Origin: Streptosporangium sp. NBC_01755
GTDB lineage: Bacteria; Actinomycetota; Actinomycetes; Streptosporangiales; Streptosporangiaceae
Length of the DNA stretch: 64,000 bases
Reading direction: 5' to 3'
Assembly: GCF_035917995.1 (NCBI RefSeq)
Contig: NZ_CP109131.1
Span: 806,001-870,000 of the forward strand
This document shows positions 43,949 through 55,083 of the stretch, one piece after another. How positions within the stretch are numbered: position 1 is the stretch's first letter; each line of letters starts with the position of its first letter. Position numbers and translations under genes: made by a program. Under the pieces are notes generated by a model that was not told the origin of the DNA, did not search any database, and was given only the letters and a program-made list of their open reading frames with translations.

Positions 43949-45192
43949 CTTAGACCAGTGGCGGCCGCCCGCTTGCGGGACAGCGCGTCCACCACGGCGG
44001 CCAGCAGCAGGACCGATCCGGTGACGATGAACTTGACGCCGGAGCTGTAGCCCATCAGGCCCATGCCGTTCTCGATGACCGCGACCACCGCACCACCGAG
44101 GATGGCGTCCAGCACCCGGCCCTTGCCGCCGAACAGGCTGGTGCCGCCGATGACCGCGGCGCCGACCGCGTACAGCAGCACGTTGCTTCCGCCGGTGTTG
44201 GGGTCGACGGAACTGGCCCGGGAGGCGGCGATGATGCCGCCGACCGCGGCCATGGAGGAACAGATCACGAAAGCGCTGATCTTCATCCGGTCGACGTTGA
44301 TGCCCGCCCGGCGCGCGGCCTCGACGTTGCCGCCGACCGCGTACAGGTGGCGTCCGTACGCCGTGCGGCGGAGCACGAACGTCAGGACCAGCAGCAGCAG
44401 CACGATGATGGGCACCACGACCGGCACGCCCGCCAGCGAGACGACCGCCGCGTTGCGGCTCCGCTCGATGTTGAGGAAGTAGACGGCGAGCCCGCCGAGC
44501 AACGCGAGGGCACCCACCCGGACCGCGATCAGCGAGACCGGGTCGGAGGCCAGGTCCCGGGCTGCGCGCTTGCGGGCGCGCAGCAACTGGAGCCCGGCGT
44601 ATCCGGCGACCCCCACGGCCAGCAGGATCCAGCCCAGCGCGGGCGGAAGGTTCTTGTTGGCGATCGCCAGGATGGTCTCGTCCCGGATGGCGATAATGGT
44701 GCCGCCCTTGACCAGCAGCAGCACGAGCCCCTGGAAGGCCAGGAAGGCCGCGAGCGTCACCACGAACGACGGGATGCCGAGTTTCGCGACGACGGAGCCG
44801 ATCCCGGTACCGATGACCACCCCGGTGAGGATGGCCGCGCCCACCGCCACGTACCAGGGCAGTCCCTGATTGCCGAGCATGATCGCAAGCACCGCGGCGC
44901 AGACACCGCTGGCGAAGCCCGCCGACAGGTCGATCTCGCCGAGGAGCAGCACGAAGACCAGGCCCATGGCGATCACGGTGACCGCGGCGCCCTGGGTGAA
45001 CAGGTTGGCGAAGTTTCCCGCGGTCAGGAAGGACGGCCGCAGGATGGCGAAGACCGTGCAGAGCACCACGAGGCCGAACACCGCCGGCAGCGCGCCCATG
45101 TCGCCGCCGCGCACCCGCTCGGCGTAGCCGCGAACGTTGGTCCTGATCGAAGGGGCCTCGGGTACCCGCTCCGGGGAAATCGTGGCGGTCAT
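43945..45192 (-). CDS. sugar ABC transporter permease (XylH-like)
   Basis: A 415-residue permease of the ribose/xylose (CUT2) class with about ten helices. GLVFVLLLGEIDLSAGFASG is the typical early block, and YGRHLYAVGGNVEAARRAGINVDRMK is the loop that contacts the ATPase. The length and the long cytoplasmic loop near residue 230 fit XylH. It overlaps the ATPase gene upstream (ATGA) and the ROK gene downstream (GTGA). Confidence 0.9.
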   Translation of the reverse strand: MTATISPERVPEAPSIRTNVRGYAERVRGGDMGALPAVFGLVVLCTVFAILRPSFLTAGNFANLFTQGAAVTVIAMGLVFVLLLGEIDLSAGFASGVCAAVLAIMLGNQGLPWYVAVGAAILTGVVIGTGIGSVVAKLGIPSFVVTLAAFLAFQGLVLLLVKGGTIIAIRDETILAIANKNLPPALGWILLAVGVAGYAGLQLLRARKRAARDLASDPVSLIAVRVGALALLGGLAVYFLNIERSRNAAVVSLAGVPVVVPIIVLLLLVLTFVLRRTAYGRHLYAVGGNVEAARRAGINVDRMKISAFVICSSMAAVGGIIAASRASSVDPNTGGSNVLLYAVGAAVIGGTSLFGGKGRVLDAILGGAVVAVIENGMGLMGYSSGVKFIVTGSVLLLAAVVDALSRKRAAATGLR

Positions 45193-45953
45193 ACGGTGAC
45201 TCCGTTGGTGAGGCCGAGGTCCCCGCTGCGGCCGGAGGTGATCAGTTCGACGACCTGAGCGTGGGTGACGTCCGAGGTCTTGACCTGGGCCGCCATCCGG
45301 CCCAGGTAGAGGGTGGCGATCCGGTCCGACACGGCGAACACGTCGTTCATGTTGTGCGAGATCAGCACGACGGCCAGGCCCTGGTCGGCCAGGCGCCGGA
45401 CCAGTTCGAGCACCTGCGCCGTCTGGGCGACGCCGAGCGCCGCGGTCGGCTCGTCGAGGATGACCACCTTGCTGTTCCACAGCACGGCCTTGGCGATGGC
45501 CACCGTCTGGCGCTGGCCGCCGGAGAGGCTGGCGACGAGCTGGCGGATGGACTTGACCGTCCTGACCGACAGGCTCTCCAAGGTCTTGGCCGCCATCGCC
45601 TCCATGGTGTCCTCGTCGAGGACGATGCCGCGCTTGTGCTCGCGGCCCAGGAACATGTTCTGGACGATGTCGAGGTTGTCGCAGAGCGCGAGGTCCTGGT
45701 AGACGATCTCGATGCCCAGCTCGGCCGCGTCGCGCGGGCTGCCGATCCGGACGGGCTTGCCGTCGAAGAGGTACTCGCCGGAGTCGATCGGGTGGATGCC
45801 GCCGACGCACTTGACGAGTGTGGACTTGCCTGCGCCGTTGTCACCGACCAGCGCGGTCACCTCTCCGGCGTAGGCGGAGAAGGCGACGTCGTGCAGGACC
45901 TGTACGGGACCGAAGCTCTTGTCGATCCCGCGAAGTTCCAGTGCGGGGGTCAT
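45189..45953 (-). CDS. sugar ABC transporter ATPase, single-domain
   Basis: A 254-residue ATPase. Walker A is ALVGDNGAGKSTLVK, the signature is LSGGQRQTVAIAKAVL, and Walker B is VVILDEPTAAL. XylG and RbsA usually carry two ATPase domains; this one has a single domain, as in the FrcA/xylose-like subgroup, so it must act as a homodimer. It lies between the binding-protein gene and the permease gene and overlaps the latter. Confidence 0.9.
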   Translation of the reverse strand: MTPALELRGIDKSFGPVQVLHDVAFSAYAGEVTALVGDNGAGKSTLVKCVGGIHPIDSGEYLFDGKPVRIGSPRDAAELGIEIVYQDLALCDNLDIVQNMFLGREHKRGIVLDEDTMEAMAAKTLESLSVRTVKSIRQLVASLSGGQRQTVAIAKAVLWNSKVVILDEPTAALGVAQTAQVLELVRRLADQGLAVVLISHNMNDVFAVSDRIATLYLGRMAAQVKTSDVTHAQVVELITSGRSGDLGLTNGVTV

Positions 45954-46118
45954 GGGGTGTGCTCCCTGTGTTCATTTCGCGCGGTGAAGCTCGCGCGGCT
46001 CGGGCGCCTGCGGGCGGTGTCCTGCCCCGTCGCCGGAATGGACGTTCGTTCACCTGCCGCGTCCTCCGGCGTCACAGTGCGAATACGCCGCGGTGGAGCC
46101 AAGGGGACGGACGGACGG

Positions 46119-46171
46119 GGCCGGAATCCAGTAGGCCGTCCGTCCCCATCACGCCCTACTGGATTCCGGCC
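46119..46171 (-). promoter_or_regulatory. intercistronic hairpin at the binding-protein stop codon
   Basis: A perfect 17-bp inverted repeat (46119-46135 with 46155-46171) with a 19-base loop. One arm includes the last codons and the TAG of the binding-protein gene (stop at 46156-46158). Such stems stabilise the upstream mRNA or attenuate transcription, giving more binding protein than transporter. Confidence 0.75.
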
Positions 46172-47274
46172 TCGGTGCACTTGGCGGCGAAATCGCCGGT
46201 GCACAGCTCGTCCTTGGTCACGAAGCCGTCGGCGACGACGTCCTTGACGCTGTCAAAGAAGATCGCCTGCGGGTCGAGCAGAACGGCGGGCACGTCGGCG
46301 CCGCTCTCGGTGTCCTTGACCGTACCGGTCGCCGCGGGCTTCTCACCCTTGGCCAGGCCGATGGCCAGCGCGGCCGCCGCGTCGGCCTCCTTCTTGATCG
46401 CCTTGTAGACCGTCATGCACTGGTCACCGGCGAGAATGTTCTGCAGGCCCTGCACCGTGGCGTCCTGGCCGGTGACCGGGACCTTGCCGTTCAGGCTGTT
46501 CTTCTTCAGGACCGAGATGGCCGCGTTGCCGAGACCGTCGTTGGCGGCCAGGACGCCGGCGATCTTCGGCTGCTCGGTGAGCATCTGCTCGAAGATCGTG
46601 CCCGCCTGGGCGTTGTCCCAGTCGGGAACCGACTGGTCCGGGCCCTTGACGTAGTCCCCCGAGTCGTACTTGGCCTTGAGCACGCCGTCGTAGCCGTTCT
46701 TGAACAGCGTGGCGTTGTTGTCGGTCGGCGAGCCGTTGAGCTCGGCGACGATGGGCTTCTTGGCCTGCTTGTCTGACAGGCACTTCACCAGACCCTCCCC
46801 CTGCAGGGTGCCGACCTTGGTGTTGTCGAAGCTGACGTAGTAGGACGCGCCGCCGTTGAGCGTGAGCCGGTCGTAGTCGATGGTGGCCACGCCCTGCGCC
46901 TTGGCCTTGTCGAGCACGGCCTTGCCGGTGCCGCTGTCAAGGTTGACGATCATCAGAACCGTGGCACCGTTGGTGATCATCTGGTCGGCGATGGTCTGGA
47001 ACTGGGTCTTGTCACCCTGGGCGTTCTGGATGTCGTAGGCGACGCCCGCGGCCTTGAACGCCTCTTCCAGGTACTTGCGGTCCGCGGTCTCCCAGCGGGC
47101 GGAGGACTTGCTGTCGGGAAGGATGACACCGACCTTGCCCGCCACGGCAGCCGAACTCTCCGCGGGGGACGCGCCGCTCGACGCGCTGGTGTCGGCATCG
47201 TCACTCCCGCAAGCGGCGAGGCCAAGGGTCATCGCCGCGGCGGCGGCGGTAAGGCTGAGGATCCCCTTGCGCAT
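46156..47274 (-). CDS. sugar ABC transporter substrate-binding lipoprotein (XylF-like)
   Basis: A 372-residue lipoprotein. The signal ends at LGLAAC with lipidated C22. The mature part has KVGVILPDSKSSARWETADR, NGATVLMIVNLDSGTGKAVLDKA and GVLAANDGLGNAAISVLK, typical of D-xylose-type periplasmic-binding proteins. The sugar is not certain; the ROK gene supports xylose or a similar aldose. I start it at ATG 47274 because the 17 preceding in-frame residues would spoil the signal peptide. Between it and the ATPase gene lies a strong hairpin. Confidence 0.9.
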   Translation of the reverse strand: MRKGILSLTAAAAAMTLGLAACGSDDADTSASSGASPAESSAAVAGKVGVILPDSKSSARWETADRKYLEEAFKAAGVAYDIQNAQGDKTQFQTIADQMITNGATVLMIVNLDSGTGKAVLDKAKAQGVATIDYDRLTLNGGASYYVSFDNTKVGTLQGEGLVKCLSDKQAKKPIVAELNGSPTDNNATLFKNGYDGVLKAKYDSGDYVKGPDQSVPDWDNAQAGTIFEQMLTEQPKIAGVLAANDGLGNAAISVLKKNSLNGKVPVTGQDATVQGLQNILAGDQCMTVYKAIKKEADAAAALAIGLAKGEKPAATGTVKDTESGADVPAVLLDPQAIFFDSVKDVVADGFVTKDELCTGDFAAKCTEAGIQ

Positions 47275-48224
47275 GGTCCACGGGTCCTTTCTTCGAAAGT
47301 GGGGGGTACGGCGGATGTGCGGCATGCCGGATTCGCGGGTACGGCTCCACCGGGTCTCGGCTCACCGTTCCGTTGAATGTTGTTTGCGGCAACGTATTCC
47401 GCCATTGGCCAGGAGCGCCAGACCCTCCATGGCTAAAGTTTGTTGTGGCCGGTAACAATCCAGAAACGCGTCGTTAACAACCCCCGCCCCGCGCGGTGCG
47501 ACTCGCCAAGCTAGATGTCACCTGACCACGGTTGTTGTCACCAAACTGGAGCCGGGTTATCTGGGGTGCCGAGAAGGCGTCAGGCATGTGAGGCAAGTGC
47601 GTTCCCGGCGAACATGCCCGACAAGCTATCTGGGGTTGTCGGGCATGTTCGTCACCTGCGGAAATCCCGGTCACTCACAGCTACTTAGCGTTTGGTGGCA
47701 GCGACCCGAGCGCCGGGCCACAGAAGGGCGGTTCAGGTTCGTGTTGCTGGGCTCCTGCGCCGGCGGGCAAGGTGCTCGCGGTAGCAGGAGGCGCGAACGA
47801 GGCGGGTTTGATCACCGTCTGGTGAGCCGTCACGGCCGCGATGCACGAGATAGTCGGCGACGATCGCGCTTGAGGACTTGAAGCCACCACCGTTCCCGAA
47901 AGCCGCCAAGCCCTCCGCATCGGCGCGTCGGCGGCCCGCCGCAGCTATGGGAGTGCCTGGCCAGTACACGGGGATCGCTGCCCTTCCTCCCGTACTTGGC
48001 CTACGACTACGATCGTGTCGGCTTTGTCCGGCGGGCTATGCTCTTCGGCTATGACTACCGGGACGGCATCGCGCCACTCACAGATTGGTGACCCGGTGCT
48101 CTCCTGAGCACCGTACGGGCTGGTACGGGCCCGCTGTTCGATCGAAAATCTTGCGCTGCCGCGCGGGCTCCGCCTCCGTCGTGTTGATCACAGGCTCTAC
48201 ACATCAACCACGACAGGAGAAGTC
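47275..48224. other. promoter region followed by decayed DNA
   Basis: The first 200 bases hold the sugar operon promoter region. There TTGTT (47440-47444) and AACAA (47454-47458) form a possible ROK operator. Beyond that there is no intact gene. Short protein-like pieces appear in changing frames, for example FGNGGGFKSSSAIVADYL on the minus strand near 47850 and LAYDYDRVGFVRRAMLFGYD on the plus strand near 48010. I cannot assign them. The stretch looks like an eroded insertion zone. Confidence 0.55.
47609..47651. repeat. orphan 16-bp perfect inverted repeat
   Basis: Arms 47609-47624 and 47636-47651 (core GAACATGCCCGACA) enclose GCTATCTGGGG. No gene ends nearby. The decamer TATCTGGGGT in the loop also occurs about 70 bases earlier. 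It may be a relic terminator or an element end. Confidence 0.6.
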
Positions 48225-48395
48225 ATGCCCACCAAGACTCTGCAGATTCCCACCACGGACGGCCAGGCCGACGCTTTCGCCGCCTTCCCCGACCATGGCG
48301 AGCGGCACCCAGGGGTGCTGATGTACGCGGACGGCTTCGGCATCCGACCTGTGCTGCGGGAGATGGCCCGCGAACTGGCCGGGCACGGGTACTGA
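48225..48395 (+). pseudogene. dienelactone hydrolase, N-terminal remnant
   Basis: The 56 codons match the start of an actinomycete dienelactone hydrolase (QADAFAAFPDHGERHPGVLM, then REMARELAGHGY). The rest of the roughly 240-residue alpha/beta-hydrolase, including the catalytic triad, is missing. The frame ends in TGA at 48393 and transposon DNA follows. The ribosome site (CAGGAGA) and the start are intact, so a useless peptide may still be made. Confidence 0.85.
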
Positions 48396-48432
48396 GCTTC
48401 CCCCCGTAGCACGGCCACCTCACCTTCGGCAT

Positions 48433-49149
48433 ATGCGGATGCCGTATCTACGCAAAGCCGCACCCGACGTCCTGGCCACCGCCAAAGCCCAACGCTGGGA
48501 CCCCGCCGAGGTCTTGCGGGTCCTACTGAACGAGGAGATCACCGGCCGGTCCGCCGCCTCCCGCCGCAACCGCCGCAAGAGCGCGGGGTTCCCCTCGGGG
48601 AAGACATTTTGCACCTGGAGCGAGGAGGAGTCCTCGATCCCCGCCCCGACTCAGTCCTCGCTCAAGACTCTGGAGTTCATCGGCCGGGCTGAGAACCTCG
48701 TCATCGCCGGCCCCAGCGGAACCGGAAAGTCCCACTATGTCGAGGCGCTCTCACACGCCGCGATCGAAGCGGACCTGCGGGTCGCGTGGTTCACCCTCGA
48801 AACACTCACCCAGACCATGGCCAGAGCCAAAGTCGACGGGTCCACGGCCCGAACCGTCGCCCGGATCTGCCGCTCAGACCTCATCGTGGTCGACGACATC
48901 GGGTTACTGCCCGCCGGGCAAGATGCCGCCGAGGCGTTCTATCGGATCGTCGATGCCGCCTACGAACGCCGCTCTATCGCGGTCACCAGCAACATCCATC
49001 CCAGCGGTTTTGACACGATCATGCCCAAGACCCTCGCCACCGCGACAGTCGACCGGCTCCTGCACCATGCCCACCTCGTTCAGACCAACGGCGACAGCCA
49101 CCGTCTCGCCGAGGCCCTCTCCGGCCGCGGCGTCGTCCCGCTGACCTGA
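48433..49149 (+). mobile_element. istB: IstB-like ATPase of an IS21-family element
   Basis: A 238-residue AAA+ helper of IS21 transposition. Walker A is GPSGTGKS at residues 93-100 and Walker B is LIVVDDIG at 150-157. The C-terminal TSNIHPSGFDTIMPKTLATATVDRLLHH is characteristic. About 25-30 N-terminal residues of the family are missing, and the transposase gene istA is absent. This is therefore a partial element joined directly to the truncated hydrolase gene. Confidence 0.9.
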
Positions 49150-49460
49150 CCACCCACCATAGATCAACTGGCCATCAGCCTGGAATTCCGCTGACCGTCA
49201 GCCCGGAGAACTACCGACCGCCCACCAAGACTACGGCGTGTCCGTTGACACGGTTGCTGCGTGAGGTGGCTCGGGCGCAGGCGTGGCGGACGCATCTGGC
49301 CGACCTGCAAGAACGGGCGAAGATCGACCCGCTTTCCGAGACGTCGGGCGGATCCCTCCCTAAACAGGAAATGGCGATGTCCTGATTAGGTGGCGAAATG
49401 AGCGCGCCAAAGCGATAGACAGGAACGCACGTCAACGACAGGTAGGAAGGAAGGTAGCGA
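49150..49460. other. gene-free stretch with a C-terminal gene fragment
   Basis: An open segment at about 49240-49383 reads LTRLLREVARAQAWRTHLAD followed by LQERAKIDPLSETSG and a stop. It looks like the end of a lost gene, perhaps of plasmid origin, but I cannot name it. A good ribosome site (AAGGAAGG) for the next gene lies at the right end. Confidence 0.45.
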
Positions 49461-49694
49461 GTGGCCTTCGATTTCGATGAGTTCATAGCGAAATTCACCT
49501 GGTTTCACTGGGGGCTGTTCATCGTCTGCGGGCTGGTCATGCTCGTCAGTTCGGTTCGTAGGGCGGTGGAGTGGTGGGGTGATAGGGAGTGGCGGAAGAA
49601 GCAAGGGTTGTCGGACTCGGACGTGCGTGAGCTAGTGGAAGAGCAGCAGGCACGCCGGGTGTGGCGGGAGCGTCGGCGTACGCACTACGAATAA
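49461..49694 (+). CDS. small membrane protein, first of a four-gene cluster
   Basis: A 77-residue protein. One membrane helix (WGLFIVCGLVMLVSSV, residues 17-32) is followed by a charged cytoplasmic tail (EWRKKQGLSDSDVRELVEEQ, RRVWRERRRTHYE). The start is GTG 49461, with AAGGAAGG about nine bases upstream. No family is recognised. The three following genes have the same plan of N-terminal helix and soluble tail, and the spacing is tight. Confidence 0.65.
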   Translation: MAFDFDEFIAKFTWFHWGLFIVCGLVMLVSSVRRAVEWWGDREWRKKQGLSDSDVRELVEEQQARRVWRERRRTHYE

Positions 49695-49736
49695 GCGGGC
49701 GGACATCGAATCGAAAGGAAATGGTGGCTGATCACG

Positions 49737-50213
49737 ATGGGTGAGGTTTTTGCGGTTGAGGTGCTGCTGATCCCGCTGGGCGTGGTGTTTGTGGCCATGC
49801 TGGTGGGCTGGTGGATGACGCGGCGGATTCGGAACCGGCGGATTGATCGGCGGCGTCCGGCGGTGCAGGGGGCGAGGCATGAGCGGGCGTCGTCGTCGGG
49901 AGCGCCGTGGCCGGTGCGCCCCTATGTGATCAGCACGATCACGGCCAGCACGATCACGAAGGAATTCGAGGAGGAAAGCGCCGTTCAAGAGTGGTTGGTC
50001 TCGTGGCCACAGTTAGAGGAATGGGGGCAACAAGCCTCGAAGACGCCGGGGGTGGCGGCTATGGCGGTGTATGAGGACCAGGGGGCGCGGATCAGTACGG
50101 CGTGGACGTGGGAGGACGGGAAGTTGGCGGGCAAGACCGTGTATCCCTGGTCGTGGCAGTCAGCGCTGAGGACTCATGGATCTAGTGACAGTAGCGGCAA
50201 AGACAGCCACTGA
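49737..50213 (+). CDS. membrane-anchored hypothetical protein, second of the cluster
   Basis: A 158-residue protein with an N-terminal helix (VLLIPLGVVFVAMLVGWWM) and an Arg-rich cytoplasmic border (TRRIRNRRIDRRRP). The soluble domain contains YVISTITASTITKEFEEESA and VAAMAVYEDQGARISTAWTW. The domain is not recognised. ATG 49737 is preceded by GGTGG. The gene lies 42 bases after the first one. Confidence 0.6.
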   Translation: MGEVFAVEVLLIPLGVVFVAMLVGWWMTRRIRNRRIDRRRPAVQGARHERASSSGAPWPVRPYVISTITASTITKEFEEESAVQEWLVSWPQLEEWGQQASKTPGVAAMAVYEDQGARISTAWTWEDGKLAGKTVYPWSWQSALRTHGSSDSSGKDSH

Positions 50214-50229
50214 GGGAAAGGACATTCTT

Positions 50230-50589
50230 ATGCACCATGCTGCGGGTGTCGGTGTCACCGATACGCATGTTCTGCTGGCCTTTGCTGCACTGGCCATCTT
50301 CATACCCGCCTACCTGTGGTATCGGGGCAGGCAAGACGACAAGTGGCGGGCGGAGAGCGCGGAGCGGTACGACGCTCTTAAGCCCCGTTTCGCCGATCAG
50401 TCCGCAGATCATTACGTCGTCGGGGCTTTGGGCGGCGAGTCGCACGTGATCGAGACGTTTGATGCGGACGCTGTGGATCTGGCCATTGAGGAGTCACTGC
50501 ACAACGGTGGCAAGGAGGTCTATCTCTCGGGCAAGGACGGCAGGACACGGGTGTACCTGCGTGGTCATCTGCGCCGGACCTTCCGCTGA
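50230..50589 (+). CDS. membrane-anchored hypothetical protein, third of the cluster
   Basis: A 119-residue protein with an N-terminal helix (VLLAFAALAIFIPAYLWY) and a soluble domain (HYVVGALGGESHVIETFDAD, then YLSGKDGRTRVYLRGHLRR). I choose ATG 50230, which has AAAGGA eight bases upstream; an earlier ATG at 50176 would overlap the second gene. The stop overlaps the next ATG by one base (TGATG). Confidence 0.6.
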   Translation: MHHAAGVGVTDTHVLLAFAALAIFIPAYLWYRGRQDDKWRAESAERYDALKPRFADQSADHYVVGALGGESHVIETFDADAVDLAIEESLHNGGKEVYLSGKDGRTRVYLRGHLRRTFR

Positions 50590-50981
50590 TGACGGTGTTC
50601 GTGGTCATCGCGCTGCTGGTGGGGGCGGTGGTGGTCTTCAGCTGGGTTCAGGAGAGCGGTTCGGACCGGGCGGAGCTGACCTGGGCGTACAGCGATGTCC
50701 CGGCTGGTGGTAGGCCGCCGGAGTCGATCGGCCCGGACAAGGTGACGGTATATCAGGTCGGGACGCGCCTGGATGACGGAACGGACGGGGCCACGTGGAC
50801 GCTGAGCGCGACGTGGGTGCGGGTGGCGCATTGGGCCACGGTGGAGTCTGAGCGGCCGGGAGTGGCTGAGGCGTGGGTGGGTCGCACGGCCCGGAGCGTG
50901 AGGCGTACCTGGCGTTGGGCGGACGGTCTGCACACGAGGCGTAGCAGCGCGCCGGTGGCAGAGGGTGAGGAGGGGCGTTGA
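50589..50981 (+). CDS. membrane-anchored hypothetical protein, fourth of the cluster
   Basis: A 130-residue protein starting with a hydrophobic helix (VFVVIALLVGAVVVFSWV). A soluble part follows (WAYSDVPAGGRPPESIG, TLSATWVRVAHWATVESE) and ends in an Arg/Glu tail. Coupling to the third gene (TGATG) shows a common operon. No family is recognised. Confidence 0.55.
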   Translation: MTVFVVIALLVGAVVVFSWVQESGSDRAELTWAYSDVPAGGRPPESIGPDKVTVYQVGTRLDDGTDGATWTLSATWVRVAHWATVESERPGVAEAWVGRTARSVRRTWRWADGLHTRRSSAPVAEGEEGR

Positions 50982-51287
50982 TGTCGGCGCGCCGGTCGAA
51001 GGGACGGCAAACGTGGGTGGTAGATGCACCCGATAGATCAGCTCGTCCGAGAGGGGCGCGCTGAGGCAGACGCGCGAAGCACCGAAGGGTGAGACCGTCC
51101 CAAGTGCGCGTGGCGTCGTCGGTCAGCAGGAATTCGGCGAGTGGGCTTTCTGCGGTCGAGCCGCGTAGCTGGGCGCGGATCTCCTCTATGCGCGTCACGC
51201 TCACCTGGACCACTGCCATGGAGGCCCGGGCGAGGTGGGAGTCGCGGCCCCGACCTGCCCCTTCTGGACGACGGCCCGGAGAACACG
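50982..51287. other. stretch with a possible minus-strand gene fragment
   Basis: On the minus strand from 51219 an open segment begins MAVVQVSVTRIEEIRAQLRG and continues FLLTDDATRTWDGLTLRCFA, then loses protein character near 51060. It looks like the start of a gene whose remainder was lost when the four-gene cluster was placed here. A 27-codon plus-strand ORF at 50981-51064 is not convincing. Confidence 0.4.
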
Positions 51288-51324
51288 GAACCGCCCGGCG
51301 GGATGATGTCCCACCGGGCGGTTC
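51288..51324. terminator. terminator hairpin downstream of aconitase
   Basis: GAACCGCCCGG (51288-51298) pairs with CCGGGCGGTTC (51314-51324), extended inward by a GGG/CCC pair. It lies about 70 bases after the aconitase stop on the minus strand. Confidence 0.8.
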
Positions 51325-51395
51325 TTGTCTGGGGTGTCCCCTCTGGGGTGTCCCCCCGATGTGGGCGGGGCTCAGTGCGGCCCCGCCCCTCCTGC

Positions 51396-54164
<2,769 letters not shown>

Positions 54165-54252
54165 GGTTCGCCTCCCTCATCACCCTGATGTCTGTCGCGC
54201 CGGCACATAAGGCGCGATTAGATCCTGCCGCACCACCCGAGCACCCCGGACT

Positions 54253-54268
54253 GTTAGGTACACCTAAC
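54253..54268. promoter_or_regulatory. iron-box-like palindrome upstream of acnA
   Basis: GTTAGGT and ACCTAAC flank a 2-base spacer, giving a 7-bp perfect dyad. Aligned to the DtxR/IdeR consensus, 13 of 19 positions match. It lies about 90 bases before the acnA start, so binding could repress or, upstream of the promoter, activate. Confidence 0.55.
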
Positions 54269-54296
54269 CTCCGGGGCACCCGCAGGTTGCAGCGGA

Positions 54297-54338
54297 TGTC
54301 TCGATATCAAGATATCGCCCCGGGTATCTCGACATCAA
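54297..54338. promoter_or_regulatory. twin TCTCGA...ATCAA elements upstream of acnA
   Basis: Two 14-base elements, TGTCTCGATATCAA (54297-54310) and TATCTCGACATCAA (54325-54338), lie 28 bases apart in the same orientation. The first extends into the dyad GATATCAAGATATC. A related TCTCGAT/ATCGAGA pair precedes the padR gene at 55733-55759. The binding protein is unknown. Confidence 0.55.
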
Positions 54339-54354
54339 ATTACCCCCAGTATGA

Positions 54355-55083
54355 TCACTGCGGAGCGAGGCGGAGGTACAGCAACCCGAGAACGACGACG
54401 GAAAGTACCGGGGCGAGAAACTTCTGCTCGAAGGCGCGGCCCGTCTTGATGCCGATCTTCCACGGCAGCAGCCATTTCCGCCGTATCGGCCAGAGCACCG
54501 GGCAGCCCTTCTCGGTGCAGCAGTCACCCACGACGTGGGTCAGGCATCCGATCGCGACCGCCAGCCCCAGCCAGGCGTAACCCACGTTGTCGCTGCGGAA
54601 CACCACGAACAACCCGGCCGTCATGCCGACGTTGAGCATCGCCGAGGCGAACTTCTTGCCCGGGATGCCGACCCCGATCGCCCGCAGCGCCAGGCCGATG
54701 AGCAGGACCACCAGAATGTCGCGGCCGATCGGATAGGTGTTGGCCAGGTAATGCGCGCCGAAGCCCGCGGCTGCCGCGAACACGAGCGAGTGGGTGGCGT
54801 TGCGGTGGCCGCCGGCGAGCCACGACACCGCCTTGCTCAGCCCCCAGGTGACCGGCCCGAACGTCTGCGCGATCGTCGCGCTCGGATGGTCGAGGTCGGG
54901 CAGCATCGCGGCACCGGCGCAGATGAGGGCCCCGGCGACGAACTCGGCCGGGTTGAGCGCGTTGACCATGACGCCGGTCTCCAGGAACTTCGACGTCTCG
55001 GTCAGCAGCGGCAGCGCGGCCAGCGTGGGCGCCACGCCCAGCCAGGCGATCGCCCCCGTCAGCGCATGCGTATGACCCATCAT
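54355..55083 (-). CDS. membrane-bound metal-dependent hydrolase (YdjM/DUF457-like)
   Basis: A 242-residue membrane protein of the YdjM family. The N-terminal GHTHALTGAIAWLG, AAMLPDLDHPSATIAQTFGP and GGHRNATHSLVFAA blocks carry the conserved His and Asp residues (THA, PDLDH, HRNATHS). About five hydrophobic helices follow, with DCCTEKGCPVLWPIRRKW near the end. The E. coli member is LexA-controlled and of unknown function. I start it at the double ATG 55083/55080. Confidence 0.87.
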   Translation of the reverse strand: MMGHTHALTGAIAWLGVAPTLAALPLLTETSKFLETGVMVNALNPAEFVAGALICAGAAMLPDLDHPSATIAQTFGPVTWGLSKAVSWLAGGHRNATHSLVFAAAAGFGAHYLANTYPIGRDILVVLLIGLALRAIGVGIPGKKFASAMLNVGMTAGLFVVFRSDNVGYAWLGLAVAIGCLTHVVGDCCTEKGCPVLWPIRRKWLLPWKIGIKTGRAFEQKFLAPVLSVVVLGLLYLRLAPQ

